In this document: positions 54,861 to 63,476 of the stretch, in pieces
How positions within the stretch are numbered: position 1 is the first letter of the stretch
Layout: each line of letters begins with the position of its first letter
From: Bog-473 sp963717455
GTDB lineage: Bacteria; Actinomycetota; Acidimicrobiia; Acidimicrobiales; RAAP-2
NCBI GenBank assembly: GCA_963717455.1
Contig: OY970336.1
Span: 1,302,001-1,366,000 of the forward strand
Reading direction: 5' to 3'
DNA length: 64,000 nucleotides
Made by a program: the position numbers and the translations under genes
The notes under the pieces: generated by a model
Databases searched by the model: none
Told to the model about the DNA's origin: nothing
The model's input: only the letters and a program-made list of their open reading frames with translations

Positions 54861-55268
54861 ATGCACACCACCCAGATCGAGGCCGACACCTCACGTGAAC
54901 GGATCCTCGATCTCACGCTGGAGCTCGAGCGCTTTTGCGCGGGACGTGGCGACGGCCTTGTCAACGTCTTCGTGCCCCACGCCACAGCGGGTCTGGCCCT
55001 GATGGAGAGAGGCTCCGGCTCCGAAGGCGACCTGCTCGCCGCGCTCGACCGCTTGCTCCCGCGCGACGACCGGTACCGGCATGCGCACGGATCGCCGGGT
55101 CACGGAGCCGATCACCTGCTCCCGGCCCTGGTCAACCCGTCGGTCACCCTCCCCGTGCTCGGGGGCCGGGCCGCGCTGGGCACATGGCAGTCCCTGCTGC
55201 TCGTCGACCTCAACGTGGACAATCCCAGGCGCCACGTGCGCTTCAGCTTCGTGCCGGCCGTGGACTGA
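54861..55268 (+). CDS. YjbQ family protein (UPF0047)
   Basis: 135 residues. GLVNVFVPHATAGLALMERG with its conserved His, DRYRHAHGSPGHGADHLLPA, and LGTWQSLLLVDLNVDNPRRH are hallmarks of YjbQ/UPF0047. The family has been linked to thiamine-phosphate synthase side activity; the physiological role is unclear. A single compact barrel. It begins a small run with the SnoaL-like and DUF167 genes. Confidence 0.9.
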   Translation: MHTTQIEADTSRERILDLTLELERFCAGRGDGLVNVFVPHATAGLALMERGSGSEGDLLAALDRLLPRDDRYRHAHGSPGHGADHLLPALVNPSVTLPVLGGRAALGTWQSLLLVDLNVDNPRRHVRFSFVPAVD

Positions 55269-55273
55269 ATCCT

Positions 55274-55708
55274 GTGGCGCCGAGCACGAGGCAGACCGTG
55301 GAGCGCTACTTCTCGTCTCTGACCGCGCGGAAATGGGACCATCTGGGAACCGTTCTCAGCGAAAGGGTCCTGAGGGTCGGGCCCTTCGGTGACCAGGTTT
55401 CGGGTCGAGAGGAGTATCTGGACTTCCTGCGCGCGACCGTCCCCGCCGACTACCGCAACGACGTCGCCCGGATCATCGATGCCGCCGACGGTTCCTCTGC
55501 CTTCGCCAGGGTGACCGAGCGCCTCCGCTACGGTGATCAGGAGTTCCACCTCGAAGAGGCATATTCGTTCGACTTCGACGAGGACGGTCTCATCTGCCGT
55601 GTAGAGATCTACTGGCAGACGCCTCACGCCGACCCCGGTGGATTCGGTTCGGCGGCGAGCAAGGAAAGCTACCGGTCGACCGCCGCTTCCGAGCCTGACA
55701 CGGGCTGA
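55274..55708 (+). CDS. SnoaL-like NTF2-fold protein
   Basis: 144 residues from GTG 55274, 5 nt after the YjbQ stop. RQTVERYFSSLTARKWDHLG, VSGREEYLDFLRATVPADYR and FDFDEDGLICRVEIYWQTPH are the helix and sheet pattern of NTF2-like proteins. No catalytic pair is obvious. The C-terminal 25 residues are Ser/Ala-rich. Confidence 0.75.
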   Translation: MAPSTRQTVERYFSSLTARKWDHLGTVLSERVLRVGPFGDQVSGREEYLDFLRATVPADYRNDVARIIDAADGSSAFARVTERLRYGDQEFHLEEAYSFDFDEDGLICRVEIYWQTPHADPGGFGSAASKESYRSTAASEPDTG

Positions 55709-55717
55709 CCCTGAGCG

Positions 55718-56002
55718 ATGCGCGTGCAGATCTATGTGCGACCGAATTCGTCCAAGGGCGGCGTCGGCGGGGACTTCGACGGTGCGCTCGTGGTCCGTGT
55801 GGTGGAGCCGGCTGATGCGGGGCGAGCGACCGAGGCGGCACTCAGCGCCGTCGCCTCGGCCCTGAACGTGCCGCGCCGATCCGTCAGTCTCGTCAGGGGA
55901 GCGAGGAGCCGGCGAAAGTTGCTCGAGGTCGAGGCCGGGTCCGAAGCCTCCCGACGCGTGCAGGCGGCGATCAACCGCCTTCGTGCCGGTGCGGTTGCCT
56001 GA
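55718..56002 (+). CDS. DUF167 (YggU/UPF0235) family protein
   Basis: 94 residues. QIYVRPNSSKGGVGGDFDGA, VVRVVEPADAGRATEAALSA and SVSLVRGARSRRKLLEVEAG match UPF0235: the PxSxxxxV opening, the AxxGxAnxA-like middle (AGRATEAAL) and the GxxSRxKxxxV ending. Small alpha/beta protein of unknown function. Convergent with the membrane protein gene; stops 6 bp apart. Confidence 0.85.
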   Translation: MRVQIYVRPNSSKGGVGGDFDGALVVRVVEPADAGRATEAALSAVASALNVPRRSVSLVRGARSRRKLLEVEAGSEASRRVQAAINRLRAGAVA

Positions 56003-56008
56003 AGCTGG

Positions 56009-56566
56009 TCAGAGCATCATCATCGGGTGCGGCGCAACGACGACTTCGGCTGTTCGCAGCCGTCTCAGCACCTTGTTCTCCCGTCCGTACGACAACGGCG
56101 TGAACAGCAGTGTGTCGAGGGGGAACCACAGGCCCACCCACACCAGCACCCACCCCCCCGAGTCGAGCACGAGGTTGGCATTGCCGCTCGCACCCACGAT
56201 GCTCGACTTGATGATGACGAGCACGAACCCCAGGACCACGATCGGGAGCCCGATCCACAGCGAGAAGAGCCCGTCGAGTCGTACGGCTCGGCGCTCCCGC
56301 TGGTTGTAGGCGATCCGGTGCTCGCAATAGCGGTCGAGGGTGCGGCGGATCCGTTGGTCCACACCTTCTGAGATCTGGTTGGGGGGGAGCGCCAGCTCGA
56401 TGCGCACGGGTCCATTGGACGGGCGGCTGCGCAACACGCTGATGCAGTACTCCAGGCCGGTCATGAAGTTCCGGTACTCGGAGAACAAGTCTGCCGGCGC
56501 CAGCACGAACATCTCCTCCGGAGTGGTCAGCGACAGCGAAATGACCCGGGGAAGCCGCTCATCCAT
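56009..56566 (-). CDS. Hypothetical protein with two membrane helices
   Basis: 185 residues from ATG 56566; longer upstream starts give Arg-rich sequence unlike protein. Cytosolic N-terminal ~95 residues (SLTTPEEMFVLAPADLFSEY, VRIELALPPNQISEGVDQRI) then helices at about 110-130 (IGLPIVVLGFVLVIIKSSIV) and 145-165, ending VVVAPHPMMML. I do not recognise a family. Possibly a sensor or a scaffold at the membrane. It is downstream of the GGDEF/HD-GYP gene but 327 bp away. Confidence 0.7.
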   Translation of the reverse strand: MDERLPRVISLSLTTPEEMFVLAPADLFSEYRNFMTGLEYCISVLRSRPSNGPVRIELALPPNQISEGVDQRIRRTLDRYCEHRIAYNQRERRAVRLDGLFSLWIGLPIVVLGFVLVIIKSSIVGASGNANLVLDSGGWVLVWVGLWFPLDTLLFTPLSYGRENKVLRRLRTAEVVVAPHPMMML

Positions 56567-56893
56567 GGCCCTATGGTCTAGCCGCCGGACGCGACCGACG
56601 CGGGCTGCACGCCCCGCTTTCGATCGTCGGATGCGGGTCCGGGGTCTCCGGGCCCGCTCGGGCCCGGGACGAGGTTGGGCGCCGCCACGTCGGAGTTCTC
56701 GGCGTCCCAGCGAGGCGAGTGTCGAAGGGTTGCTCGCCGATTGAGGAGGCCGGTGCCGTGCCCCGGCCGTCTGCCCGATCCCCATACCGCTGTCGGCGGT
56801 TCCGTTCCCCGGACCTTGTCTCGGAGTGTTCGGCGAGAATGGCTGTGGACCCGCCGCGGTGCAGATGAGCCCGGGAAGGGCTGGGAGCCTCGA
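56567..56893. other. 327-bp gap with no gene recognised
   Basis: The gap lies between the end of the GGDEF/HD-GYP gene and the start of the membrane-protein gene, both on the minus strand. The only feature I see is two 8-bp self-complementary CGGGCCCG units at 56649-56656 and 56659-56666, separated by CT, which could form a small terminator-like structure. No coding frame with natural composition and no promoter of clear consensus. Confidence 0.5.
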
Positions 56894-59071
56894 TCAAAAG
56901 GCGAACCGGCCGCTCTTGATCACCTCGGTGCACGCCGCAACGACGTCTGCGTCATAGAGCGTGCCTGCGCCACGCTGAATCTCGTCGAGCGCGGCGTCGA
57001 CGCCGAGCGAGGCCCGATACGGCCGTCCGGACGCCATCGACTCGACCACGTCGGCCACGGCGATGATCCGGCTGCCCATGAGGATCTGCTCACCGCGCAA
57101 GCCCCGCGGATACCCCGATCCGTCGCAGCGCTCGTGGTGCTGGAACACCATCTGGGCCACGCGCTCGGGGAAATGGACTCGTTGCAGCAGGTCGAACCCG
57201 GCCCGGCTGTGCATCCGGACCACCGCCATCTCGGGCTCGCTGAGGCGACCCGGACTCGAAAGCAGCTCGGACGGAAGCGACAACTTGCCGATGTCGTGGA
57301 TGATCGCCGCCAATTCGATTTCATCGATGTCCTCGGCCGTGAGGTCGAGCTCGGCCGCCACGGCACCGGCAATGCGTGCCACCCGCTCTTGGTGGCCCGC
57401 GGTGTAGGGGTCGCGCATCTCGACGGATGCCGAGAGGGCGCTGACCACCGCCCGGGTCAGTGTGGCCTGGCTCTCCTCGAGTTGCTTGCGATCGGTGATG
57501 TCCACGACGACGATCGCGATGCCGATCAGCTGGCCGTCGACCGTGACCGGATTGAGGTTCGTCAGCCAGGAGTGGATCCGACCGGGGTCCGTGGCCGTCG
57601 GGCCCGAGACCTCTTGGTTGACGGCCGCCTCACCGCTGTCGATGACACGCTCGCATATGGGCTCGAGCGTCGGCCACAGTGCCGGAACGACGTCGGCGAC
57701 CGTTCGGCCGATCTGGTCCTCGACGCTGCCACCGTGGACCGCAGCGAGCATCGCGTTCATGCGCAGGAATCGGAACTGCCGGTCCACATAGCCGAAGCCG
57801 ACCGATTCCGTCGATTGGATCGAGTCCACGATCGATGACCACTCGAGCGTCGCGCGATGTGACTGGCGGAGGCTCTCCTCCAGGCGATCCCAATCAGTCC
57901 GTGCGAACACCGGATCGGTCGGGTCCCCGTTCCGCCGGACACGGGCCCGCGCCGCGAGGTCAGGGTCGCCGACGGTGCCGGCGCGGGCGCGTCCACTGGC
58001 CTTGGCCCGGTAGAGGCCCTGATCGGCGTCGTGGAAGAGTCTCTGGCCCGTCGGCTCCGCGTGATCGAGGGCGGCGAAACCGACGCTGATGGTGATCCCG
58101 GCCTTCCCCTCGGCGAACGACCGCACCATCCGCTCCGCCATCTGGCCCGCACTGGCCAGATCGGTCTCGGGGAGGATCACCGCGAACTCGTCGCCCCCGA
58201 TGCGCGCCACCGTGTCGATCGATCGGCTCGCCCCGCGCATGATCTCCCCGGCCTTGGCGAGAGCCGCATCTCCTGCGTCATGACCATGGGCGTCGTTGAA
58301 CGACTTGAACAGGTCGACGTCCGCGACGAGCACGCTGAGGGGCTCATGGTGACGCATCGCACGGTCGATCTCGATCTCGAGGCGGTCGTAGAAGGCCCCG
58401 TGGCTCAGGCATCCGGTGAGGGAGTCCGTGCGCGCTTGGTGCCGGAGATCTCGAACCAGACGGTCTTCGTCTCCCTCGAGGCGTGTGCGGTAGACGGCGG
58501 AGCCCACGCTCAGCATCACCGTCCCGATCAAGAGGGCGGAGAGCGCCACGACGTCGCTCGTCGACGACTCCACATGCGAGCCGGTGCAGACCACCACACC
58601 GAACTCGAGGAACGCGACGGCGCCGCAGATGATCACTTCCCTGGCTGGAAGGGCCAGCGCCGCACTCATGACCGGGAGGGCCAGCAACACGACCAGGGGA
58701 CTGTCGAGCCCCCCGTCCAGATAGATGCAGAGCGTGAGGGCTGTTCCTGCCATGAGCGTGGAGGCGAGCGAGAACGAGACTCGCCACGGGTGCGCCGAGA
58801 CCCGGTCCAAGAAGGCCAGCGCCACGGCGGCGGCGAGCAGGGTCAGCGAGCTGACGGCCAACAGGGCGAGCCGGTGGGGCCCATCGGGCGTCGCGACGAC
58901 GTAGGCCAGGACGAAGGCAGCCTCGGCCGTCAGCGTCAGGTAGCCGATGCGGCTGTGGGACGTCCAGAAGCGCCGCCTCTGCGCCTCCAGGGAGTGGACG
59001 GTCGTTTCGTCTTTCTCGCCCGGGACGGCCGGTCGATTCCTGACTCCGCCAACCGACAACAGTCCCACCAT
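56894..59071 (-). CDS. Cyclic-di-GMP signalling protein: membrane sensor - GGDEF - PAS - HD-GYP
   Basis: 725 residues. About six N-terminal helices to ~215. GGDEF domain ~220-375 with an intact catalytic motif IGGDEFAVIL and an RxxD inhibitory site five residues before it (RSID). A PAS domain ~410-520 (YVDRQFRFLRMNAMLAAVHG). HD-GYP domain ~525-725 with HDIGK and HHERCDGSGYPRGL intact. Both the cyclase and the phosphodiesterase halves look active, so it may switch between making and breaking c-di-GMP. ATG 59071; single gene. Confidence 0.92.
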   Translation of the reverse strand: MVGLLSVGGVRNRPAVPGEKDETTVHSLEAQRRRFWTSHSRIGYLTLTAEAAFVLAYVVATPDGPHRLALLAVSSLTLLAAAVALAFLDRVSAHPWRVSFSLASTLMAGTALTLCIYLDGGLDSPLVVLLALPVMSAALALPAREVIICGAVAFLEFGVVVCTGSHVESSTSDVVALSALLIGTVMLSVGSAVYRTRLEGDEDRLVRDLRHQARTDSLTGCLSHGAFYDRLEIEIDRAMRHHEPLSVLVADVDLFKSFNDAHGHDAGDAALAKAGEIMRGASRSIDTVARIGGDEFAVILPETDLASAGQMAERMVRSFAEGKAGITISVGFAALDHAEPTGQRLFHDADQGLYRAKASGRARAGTVGDPDLAARARVRRNGDPTDPVFARTDWDRLEESLRQSHRATLEWSSIVDSIQSTESVGFGYVDRQFRFLRMNAMLAAVHGGSVEDQIGRTVADVVPALWPTLEPICERVIDSGEAAVNQEVSGPTATDPGRIHSWLTNLNPVTVDGQLIGIAIVVVDITDRKQLEESQATLTRAVVSALSASVEMRDPYTAGHQERVARIAGAVAAELDLTAEDIDEIELAAIIHDIGKLSLPSELLSSPGRLSEPEMAVVRMHSRAGFDLLQRVHFPERVAQMVFQHHERCDGSGYPRGLRGEQILMGSRIIAVADVVESMASGRPYRASLGVDAALDEIQRGAGTLYDADVVAACTEVIKSGRFAF

Positions 59072-59175
59072 CGTGTATCGGTCGAGGCCGGCCTGGCCCT
59101 GAAGAGAATTCCCCGATCACGCCCGTTGCAGTAGCAGAGGGATCGGACCGGGTCCGGCCCTCCCAGGTCGGAGGC

Positions 59176-60714
59176 TCAGGCCCGTTCCTGGCGCGGCATC
59201 GATTGGTGCACCGGGACCGGGTAACGGGCGAACGTGCCCGGGCCGCCCAGGATCTCGGCCTGGGTGCACCCCTCGGCCAGGGCGTCGGCCTGCTGGTCGT
59301 GCGACGTGCTCGGCAGGGCGGGCAGAGACATGTTCGCCCGGCCCATGCGGAGCGTCGTGGTCAGGTCGCCCGTGTGCCGGCGGCGCCAGGCCGAGATGTT
59401 GGGGGCCCGCACCCCGAAGCGCTCCTCCAGGAAGCGCAGCTGGGACGTGTGGTCGAAGACCTGCGACGCGACGTGGCCGCCGCGGCTGAAGGGGGAGATC
59501 ACCATCGCCGGCACCCGGAAGCCCAGGCCGACCGGGCCGGCGACGCCTTGCGCGTCGGACGGCAGCGGCGACCCGCTCACGTACTCGCCGGGCGTGCCGG
59601 GCGGCGGCGCGGGCGGCGGCACATGGTCGAAGAACCCGTCGTTCTCGTCGTACATGTGGAAGAGCACGGTCTTGGACCAGACCTTGGGATTGGCCGTCAG
59701 CGTCTTGAGCAGTTGCGAGGTGAACCACTCGCCCAGCGCCGGGGGTGACGGGGGGTGCTCGTCGTAGCCGGCGGGCGGGAGGATCCAGCTCACGGCCGGC
59801 AGGGTGCCCTGCGCGACGTCGGAGACGAAGTCGGCTGGATACTGCGGCAGGAACGCCTTCTGGTACAGCGCCGAGGCCGGGCTCTTGTACTGGGAGAAGA
59901 AGGGAAGGATGGCGTCGCCGATCAGTAGGCCGTGCTGCTCGAAGAAGGCCGGGGCGTAGGCCGAGCCCGCCGGGTTGTAGACCTTCCAGCTGACGCCGGC
60001 GTCCTCGAGCACCTCGGGCATGGTGTCCCAGCTGACGCTGTAGATGGCGTCGGTGTCCTCGTTGGTGATCAGCACCGGACCGCCGGCGTGGCCCGTGGGG
60101 TCGATCGTGCCCGACATGGCCATGAGGCGGTTGGGGTCGGTCGGACCGAGGACCGAGCAGTGGTAGTTGTCACAGATCGTGAACGCGTCGGCCAGCGCGT
60201 AGTAGAAGGGCAGGTCGCTGCGGCGGTAGTAGCCCATGGTCATGACGCCCTGCTCGAGGCCCTCGTAGGCGCTCGAGGTGTGGGTGCTCACGAAATCGGC
60301 GTTGTCCCCCGCGCCACGGCACAGGTGCTGGGCCCCCCAGGTATGGCTGAGGTCGTGCGTGCACTCGCCGCTGCCCGACGCCGAGTCGAGGTGGAACGGG
60401 AGCAGCGTGGGGTCCGGGCCGCCGGGCCACGCCTGCGCGAACGCGCCGAGCGTGTGCGCGTGGTGGTCGTCGAAGCCCCGCACGCCGCGGTAGGAGCCGT
60501 AGTAGTGGTCGAAGGAGCGGTTCTCCTGCATCAAGAAGACGACGTGCTCGACCGCCCCGAGGTCCGAGCCGGCCGGCGCGGTGGACGCCGCCGATCGGGC
60601 CGTGGCCGCCGCTCCGGCGACGCCGGACCGGGTCATGGCGGCCAGCGCACCGGCGCCCCCGGCCGCCATCGCCGCAGCGAGGAAGGTGCGCCGGTCGAAG
60701 CGGGGTCCGCTCAT
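59176..60714 (-). CDS. Tat-exported phospholipase C / phosphoesterase
   Basis: 512 residues from ATG 60714. The N terminus RRTFLAAAMAAGGAGALAAM is a twin-arginine signal. The catalytic start of the phosphoesterase family is HVVFLMQENRSFDHYYGSYR; further motifs are VLGPTDPNRLMAMSGT, FHMYDENDGFFDHVPPP and SPFSRGGHVASQVFDHTSQL. It is the acid-phosphatase/phospholipase C branch and would act outside the membrane on phospholipids or phosphodiesters. ATGA overlap with the SRAP gene upstream. Confidence 0.9.
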   Translation of the reverse strand: MSGPRFDRRTFLAAAMAAGGAGALAAMTRSGVAGAAATARSAASTAPAGSDLGAVEHVVFLMQENRSFDHYYGSYRGVRGFDDHHAHTLGAFAQAWPGGPDPTLLPFHLDSASGSGECTHDLSHTWGAQHLCRGAGDNADFVSTHTSSAYEGLEQGVMTMGYYRRSDLPFYYALADAFTICDNYHCSVLGPTDPNRLMAMSGTIDPTGHAGGPVLITNEDTDAIYSVSWDTMPEVLEDAGVSWKVYNPAGSAYAPAFFEQHGLLIGDAILPFFSQYKSPASALYQKAFLPQYPADFVSDVAQGTLPAVSWILPPAGYDEHPPSPPALGEWFTSQLLKTLTANPKVWSKTVLFHMYDENDGFFDHVPPPAPPPGTPGEYVSGSPLPSDAQGVAGPVGLGFRVPAMVISPFSRGGHVASQVFDHTSQLRFLEERFGVRAPNISAWRRRHTGDLTTTLRMGRANMSLPALPSTSHDQQADALAEGCTQAEILGGPGTFARYPVPVHQSMPRQERA

Positions 60715-61460
60715 ACGGGCTCGATCAGCGCCGGCTCGTTGTTGCGGACGTTGCCCACCTGCGGCCCCACGGGGTGATGGGTCACCGTGCCGGCCGGCGG
60801 TGGGCGCAGCAGCGCGCGCAGCTCCTCGGTGTCCTCGTTGGCCGGGTCGAGCCACAGGTCGAAGGTGGTGGGGTCGAGGATCACCGGCATGCGGTCGTGG
60901 ATGCCCACCATGTCCACGCCGCCGGGCGCGGTGATGACGGTGCAGCTCCTGAGATACGGCGTGTCCTTGGGCGCGCCCTTCGGGCGCCAGCGCTCCGCCA
61001 GCCCGGCGAAGGCCAGCGGCGTGCCGTCGGCGCGGCTGAAGTAGTACGGCTGCTTCTGGCCGGTCGTCGTCGTGTGCCACTCGTAGAAGCCGTCGGCCGG
61101 GACGATGATGCGCCGCTCCCGGAACGCCTCGCGGAAGGAGGCCTTGGTCGCCACCGTCTCGCTGCGCGCGTTGAAGAGGCGGCTGCCCGACGTGGTGTCC
61201 TTGGACCACCAGGGGACGAGGCCCCAGCGGAAGGACATGAGCAGCCGTTCGCTCGTGGCCGTGTCCGTGTCTGTGGCTGCCCGCTTCTCTTCGGGCTCGG
61301 CGGCGGGACGCACGGGGCGGTCGCGGACACCGAGGACCTCGTCGGTCGGCGCCACGTTCCAGCTCGGCGCGTGCTCGGGGTCGGTGCCCTCGGCCAGGGT
61401 GGCCCCGAAGTAGCGGGCCATCCGGGCCGGGGGAGTGAAGAGAGCGAAGCGTCCGCACAT
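60711..61460 (-). CDS. SRAP (SOS response-associated peptidase, YedK/HMCES) family protein
   Basis: 249 residues. Catalytic Cys2 in MCGRFALF, ARYFGATLAEGTDPEHAPSW, FNARSETVATKASFREAFRE, FYEWHTTTTGQ and GVDMVGIHDRMPVIL carry the conserved Asn, Glu and His. The family covalently shields abasic sites in single-stranded DNA. SOS genes often include it, and it faces the imuA'-imuB-dnaE2 cassette; the LexA box 100 bp away may act on both directions (inference). Overlaps the phospholipase gene by 4 nt. Confidence 0.92.
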   Translation of the reverse strand: MCGRFALFTPPARMARYFGATLAEGTDPEHAPSWNVAPTDEVLGVRDRPVRPAAEPEEKRAATDTDTATSERLLMSFRWGLVPWWSKDTTSGSRLFNARSETVATKASFREAFRERRIIVPADGFYEWHTTTTGQKQPYYFSRADGTPLAFAGLAERWRPKGAPKDTPYLRSCTVITAPGGVDMVGIHDRMPVILDPTTFDLWLDPANEDTEELRALLRPPPAGTVTHHPVGPQVGNVRNNEPALIEPV

Positions 61461-61553
61461 GCGGGCTGCATTGTGACGTATAGGGGCCTCCGGGGGCGGT
61501 CTCGTGGCTGACCTCGGCTTTTGGCTCCCCGAGCAGGAGGCACACGGTCTCGC

Positions 61554-61574
61554 TAGGGTACGAACATATGTTCG
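61554..61574 (+). promoter_or_regulatory. LexA (SOS) box and -10 element at the imuA' start
   Basis: CGAACATATGTTCG at 61561-61574 is a perfect 14-bp palindrome matching the actinobacterial/Bacillus LexA site (CGAAC-N4-GTTCG). TAGGGT at 61554-61559 is a fair -10. The ATG start of imuA' (61568-61570) lies inside the palindrome, so transcription would begin at or near the ATG and LexA would block the start region directly. The leaderless arrangement follows from the short distance. Confidence 0.8.
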
Positions 61575-62347
61575 CTTCCCAAGCCGGTGACCCGTCGTCC
61601 CCCCGTTCCCGGGAGCTCCCGCCCGGGCTGGCCGACCGGGTCCGCCCCACCACGCCCGTGGCCGGGCGGACCCTGCCGGTGCCCCCGCCGCTCGCCCCGC
61701 TCTTCCCCGGCGGCTCCTTGCGCCGCGGGACCACCACCACCGTGGAGGGGCAACCCGGCCACGGCGCGACCACCCTCGCGCTGGCGCTGCTGGCCGCGGC
61801 GTCGGCCGCCGGGAGCTGGAGTGCCGCCGTCGGGCTGCCCGACCCCGGGGTGCTGGCGGCGGCCGGCCTCGGGCTCGACCTGCGCCGCGTGGTCTTCGTG
61901 CCCCACCCCGGCAGCGGATGGGCCGAGGCGGCCGGCGACCTCCTCTCCGGCGTCGACGCCGTCCTGGTGCGCCCGCCCGGCCGGGCCCGCCTGACCGCGG
62001 CGCGCCACCTGGCCGCCCGGGCCCGCGAGCGCCAGGCGGCGCTGGTGGTGCTGCTCGAGGGCGCCGGCTGCTGGCCCGAGGCCGGCGACCTGGCGCTGTC
62101 GGTGGGGGAGGTCGAGTGGGAGGGCATCGGCAAGGGCCACGGGCACCTGCGCGGCCGCCGCGCCGAGGTGCGCGTCAGCGGGCGCCGCGCCGCCGGGCGG
62201 CTCACCGAGTGCTCGCTGTGGCTGCCCGCCGGCTCGGGCGCGGTGGCCGCCGTCCAAGACAGAGGGGGCGAGGACGTGGGGGCCGAGATCGAGATGCAGG
62301 AGGGGTCGCCTGCGGCCGGCCCCGGCGACGGGCCGGAGGCGGCCTGA
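61568..62347 (+). CDS. ImuA'-type SOS mutagenesis accessory protein
   Basis: 259 residues. After a short tail, PLAPLFPGGSLRRGTTTTVE and GQPGHGATTLALALLAAASA form a degenerate RecA-like P-loop; VDAVLVRPPGRARLTAARHL and LRGRRAEVRVSGRRAAGRLT match actinobacterial ImuA'. In Mycobacterium, ImuA' and ImuB help DnaE2 carry out error-prone translesion synthesis. The Walker A lysine is replaced (PGHGATT), consistent with no ATPase activity. First gene of the SOS-controlled unit. Confidence 0.82.
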   Translation: MFASQAGDPSSPRSRELPPGLADRVRPTTPVAGRTLPVPPPLAPLFPGGSLRRGTTTTVEGQPGHGATTLALALLAAASAAGSWSAAVGLPDPGVLAAAGLGLDLRRVVFVPHPGSGWAEAAGDLLSGVDAVLVRPPGRARLTAARHLAARARERQAALVVLLEGAGCWPEAGDLALSVGEVEWEGIGKGHGHLRGRRAEVRVSGRRAAGRLTECSLWLPAGSGAVAAVQDRGGEDVGAEIEMQEGSPAAGPGDGPEAA

Positions 62348-62369
62348 GCGAAGCGGTGGAGAAGAAGAA

Positions 62370-63467
62370 GTGGAACGGTTGGTCGTCATCTGGTGCCCGG
62401 AGCTCCTCGAGGAAGGGGCGAAGGGAGAGGAGGCCCGGTGCTTCGCCCGCGTGCTGGCGCGGGCCGGCGAGCTCTGCCCCTGGGTCCACCCGGTCCGGCT
62501 CGGGGTGGGCGCGCTGCCCGCCCGCGGCCCCGCCCGCTTCTTCGGCGGGGAGGAGGCGGTCGTGTCCCGCCTGGCCGAGACCGTGGGCGAGGAGGCGGAG
62601 GCCACCATCGGCGTGGCCGACGGGCTCTTCGGCGCCACCCTCGCCGCCCGCGCCGAACTGATCGTCCCGCCGGGGGGGACGGCGGACTTCCTCGCGCCCT
62701 GGTCGGTGGCCACGCTGGCGCGGCCCGACCTGGCCGTCACCTTGCAGCGGCTCGGGGTCACCACTCTGGGACAGCTCGCCGCCCTGCCCGCGGCGAGCAT
62801 CTCGGACCGCTTCGGTGCGGACGCGGCCGTCTGCCATGCGGTGGCCCGGGGCGAGAGCGGGGAGCTGGCGGGGCTGCGTGACCGCGCCATCGAGCGGAGG
62901 CTACGGGTGGCCCGGGGCGAGGACCCCGACCGGGGTGACGCCCCGCCCCCACCCTCCCAGCCCGGGTTCTTCGGCGGCGCGTCGGAGGCCGACGCCCGGG
63001 CCGCCCGCTCCTTCGTCCGGGTACAGGAGCGTCTCGGCACCGACGCCGTGCTGATGGGCCGGCTACGCGGCGGGCGGGACCCGGCCGGCCAGTCGGTGCT
63101 GGTGCCCTGGGGGAGCCCCGACACCGACCCGGGTGCGGCGGTCGGCGCACCGTGGCCGGGGCGGCTGCCACCGCCCGCGCCGAGCGACGTGCTGCGGGTC
63201 TCGCGCCGTGCCGAGGTGGTCGACGCGGCCGGCCGTGCCGTCGCGGTCAGCGGGCGGGGGCTGCTCACCGGGGGGATCGAGCGGCTGTCGGTCGACGGCG
63301 GCCCCTGGCAGCCGGTCGCGGCGTGGGCCGGCCCCTGGCCGGTGACCGAGCGCTGGTGGTCGGTGCGCCGGCGCCGGGCCCGCCTGCAGGTGGTCACCGA
63401 CGACGGGGTGGCGCGCCTGCTGAGCACCGAGCGCGGGCAGTGGTGGGTCGAGGCGCTCTATGACTGA
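62370..63467 (+). CDS. ImuB-type Y-family polymerase-like protein, compact form
   Basis: 365 residues, against ~500-530 in other actinobacteria. ERLVVIWCPELL opens the protein where active Y-polymerases have a catalytic Asp, so like all ImuB it should be catalytically dead. RPARFFG-like ARGPARFFGGEEAVVSRLAE, VTTLGQLAALPAASISDRFG (helix-hairpin-helix), RVQERLGTDAVLMGRLRGGR and VPWG are conserved. About 50 residues are missing after WCPELLEEG, and most of the little-finger domain is missing before RVQERLG. The C-terminal tail (LSTERGQWWVEALYD) is preserved. GTG start 22 nt after imuA'. Confidence 0.85.
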   Translation: MERLVVIWCPELLEEGAKGEEARCFARVLARAGELCPWVHPVRLGVGALPARGPARFFGGEEAVVSRLAETVGEEAEATIGVADGLFGATLAARAELIVPPGGTADFLAPWSVATLARPDLAVTLQRLGVTTLGQLAALPAASISDRFGADAAVCHAVARGESGELAGLRDRAIERRLRVARGEDPDRGDAPPPPSQPGFFGGASEADARAARSFVRVQERLGTDAVLMGRLRGGRDPAGQSVLVPWGSPDTDPGAAVGAPWPGRLPPPAPSDVLRVSRRAEVVDAAGRAVAVSGRGLLTGGIERLSVDGGPWQPVAAWAGPWPVTERWWSVRRRRARLQVVTDDGVARLLSTERGQWWVEALYD

Positions 63468-63476
63468 GCGTGCCCC

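Noticed and set aside
59176..62205. 1009-residue minus-strand reading frame
   Set aside because: Only the part from ATG 60714 codes (Tat signal and phosphoesterase). The upstream part overlaps SRAP and imuA' out of frame and has shadow composition.
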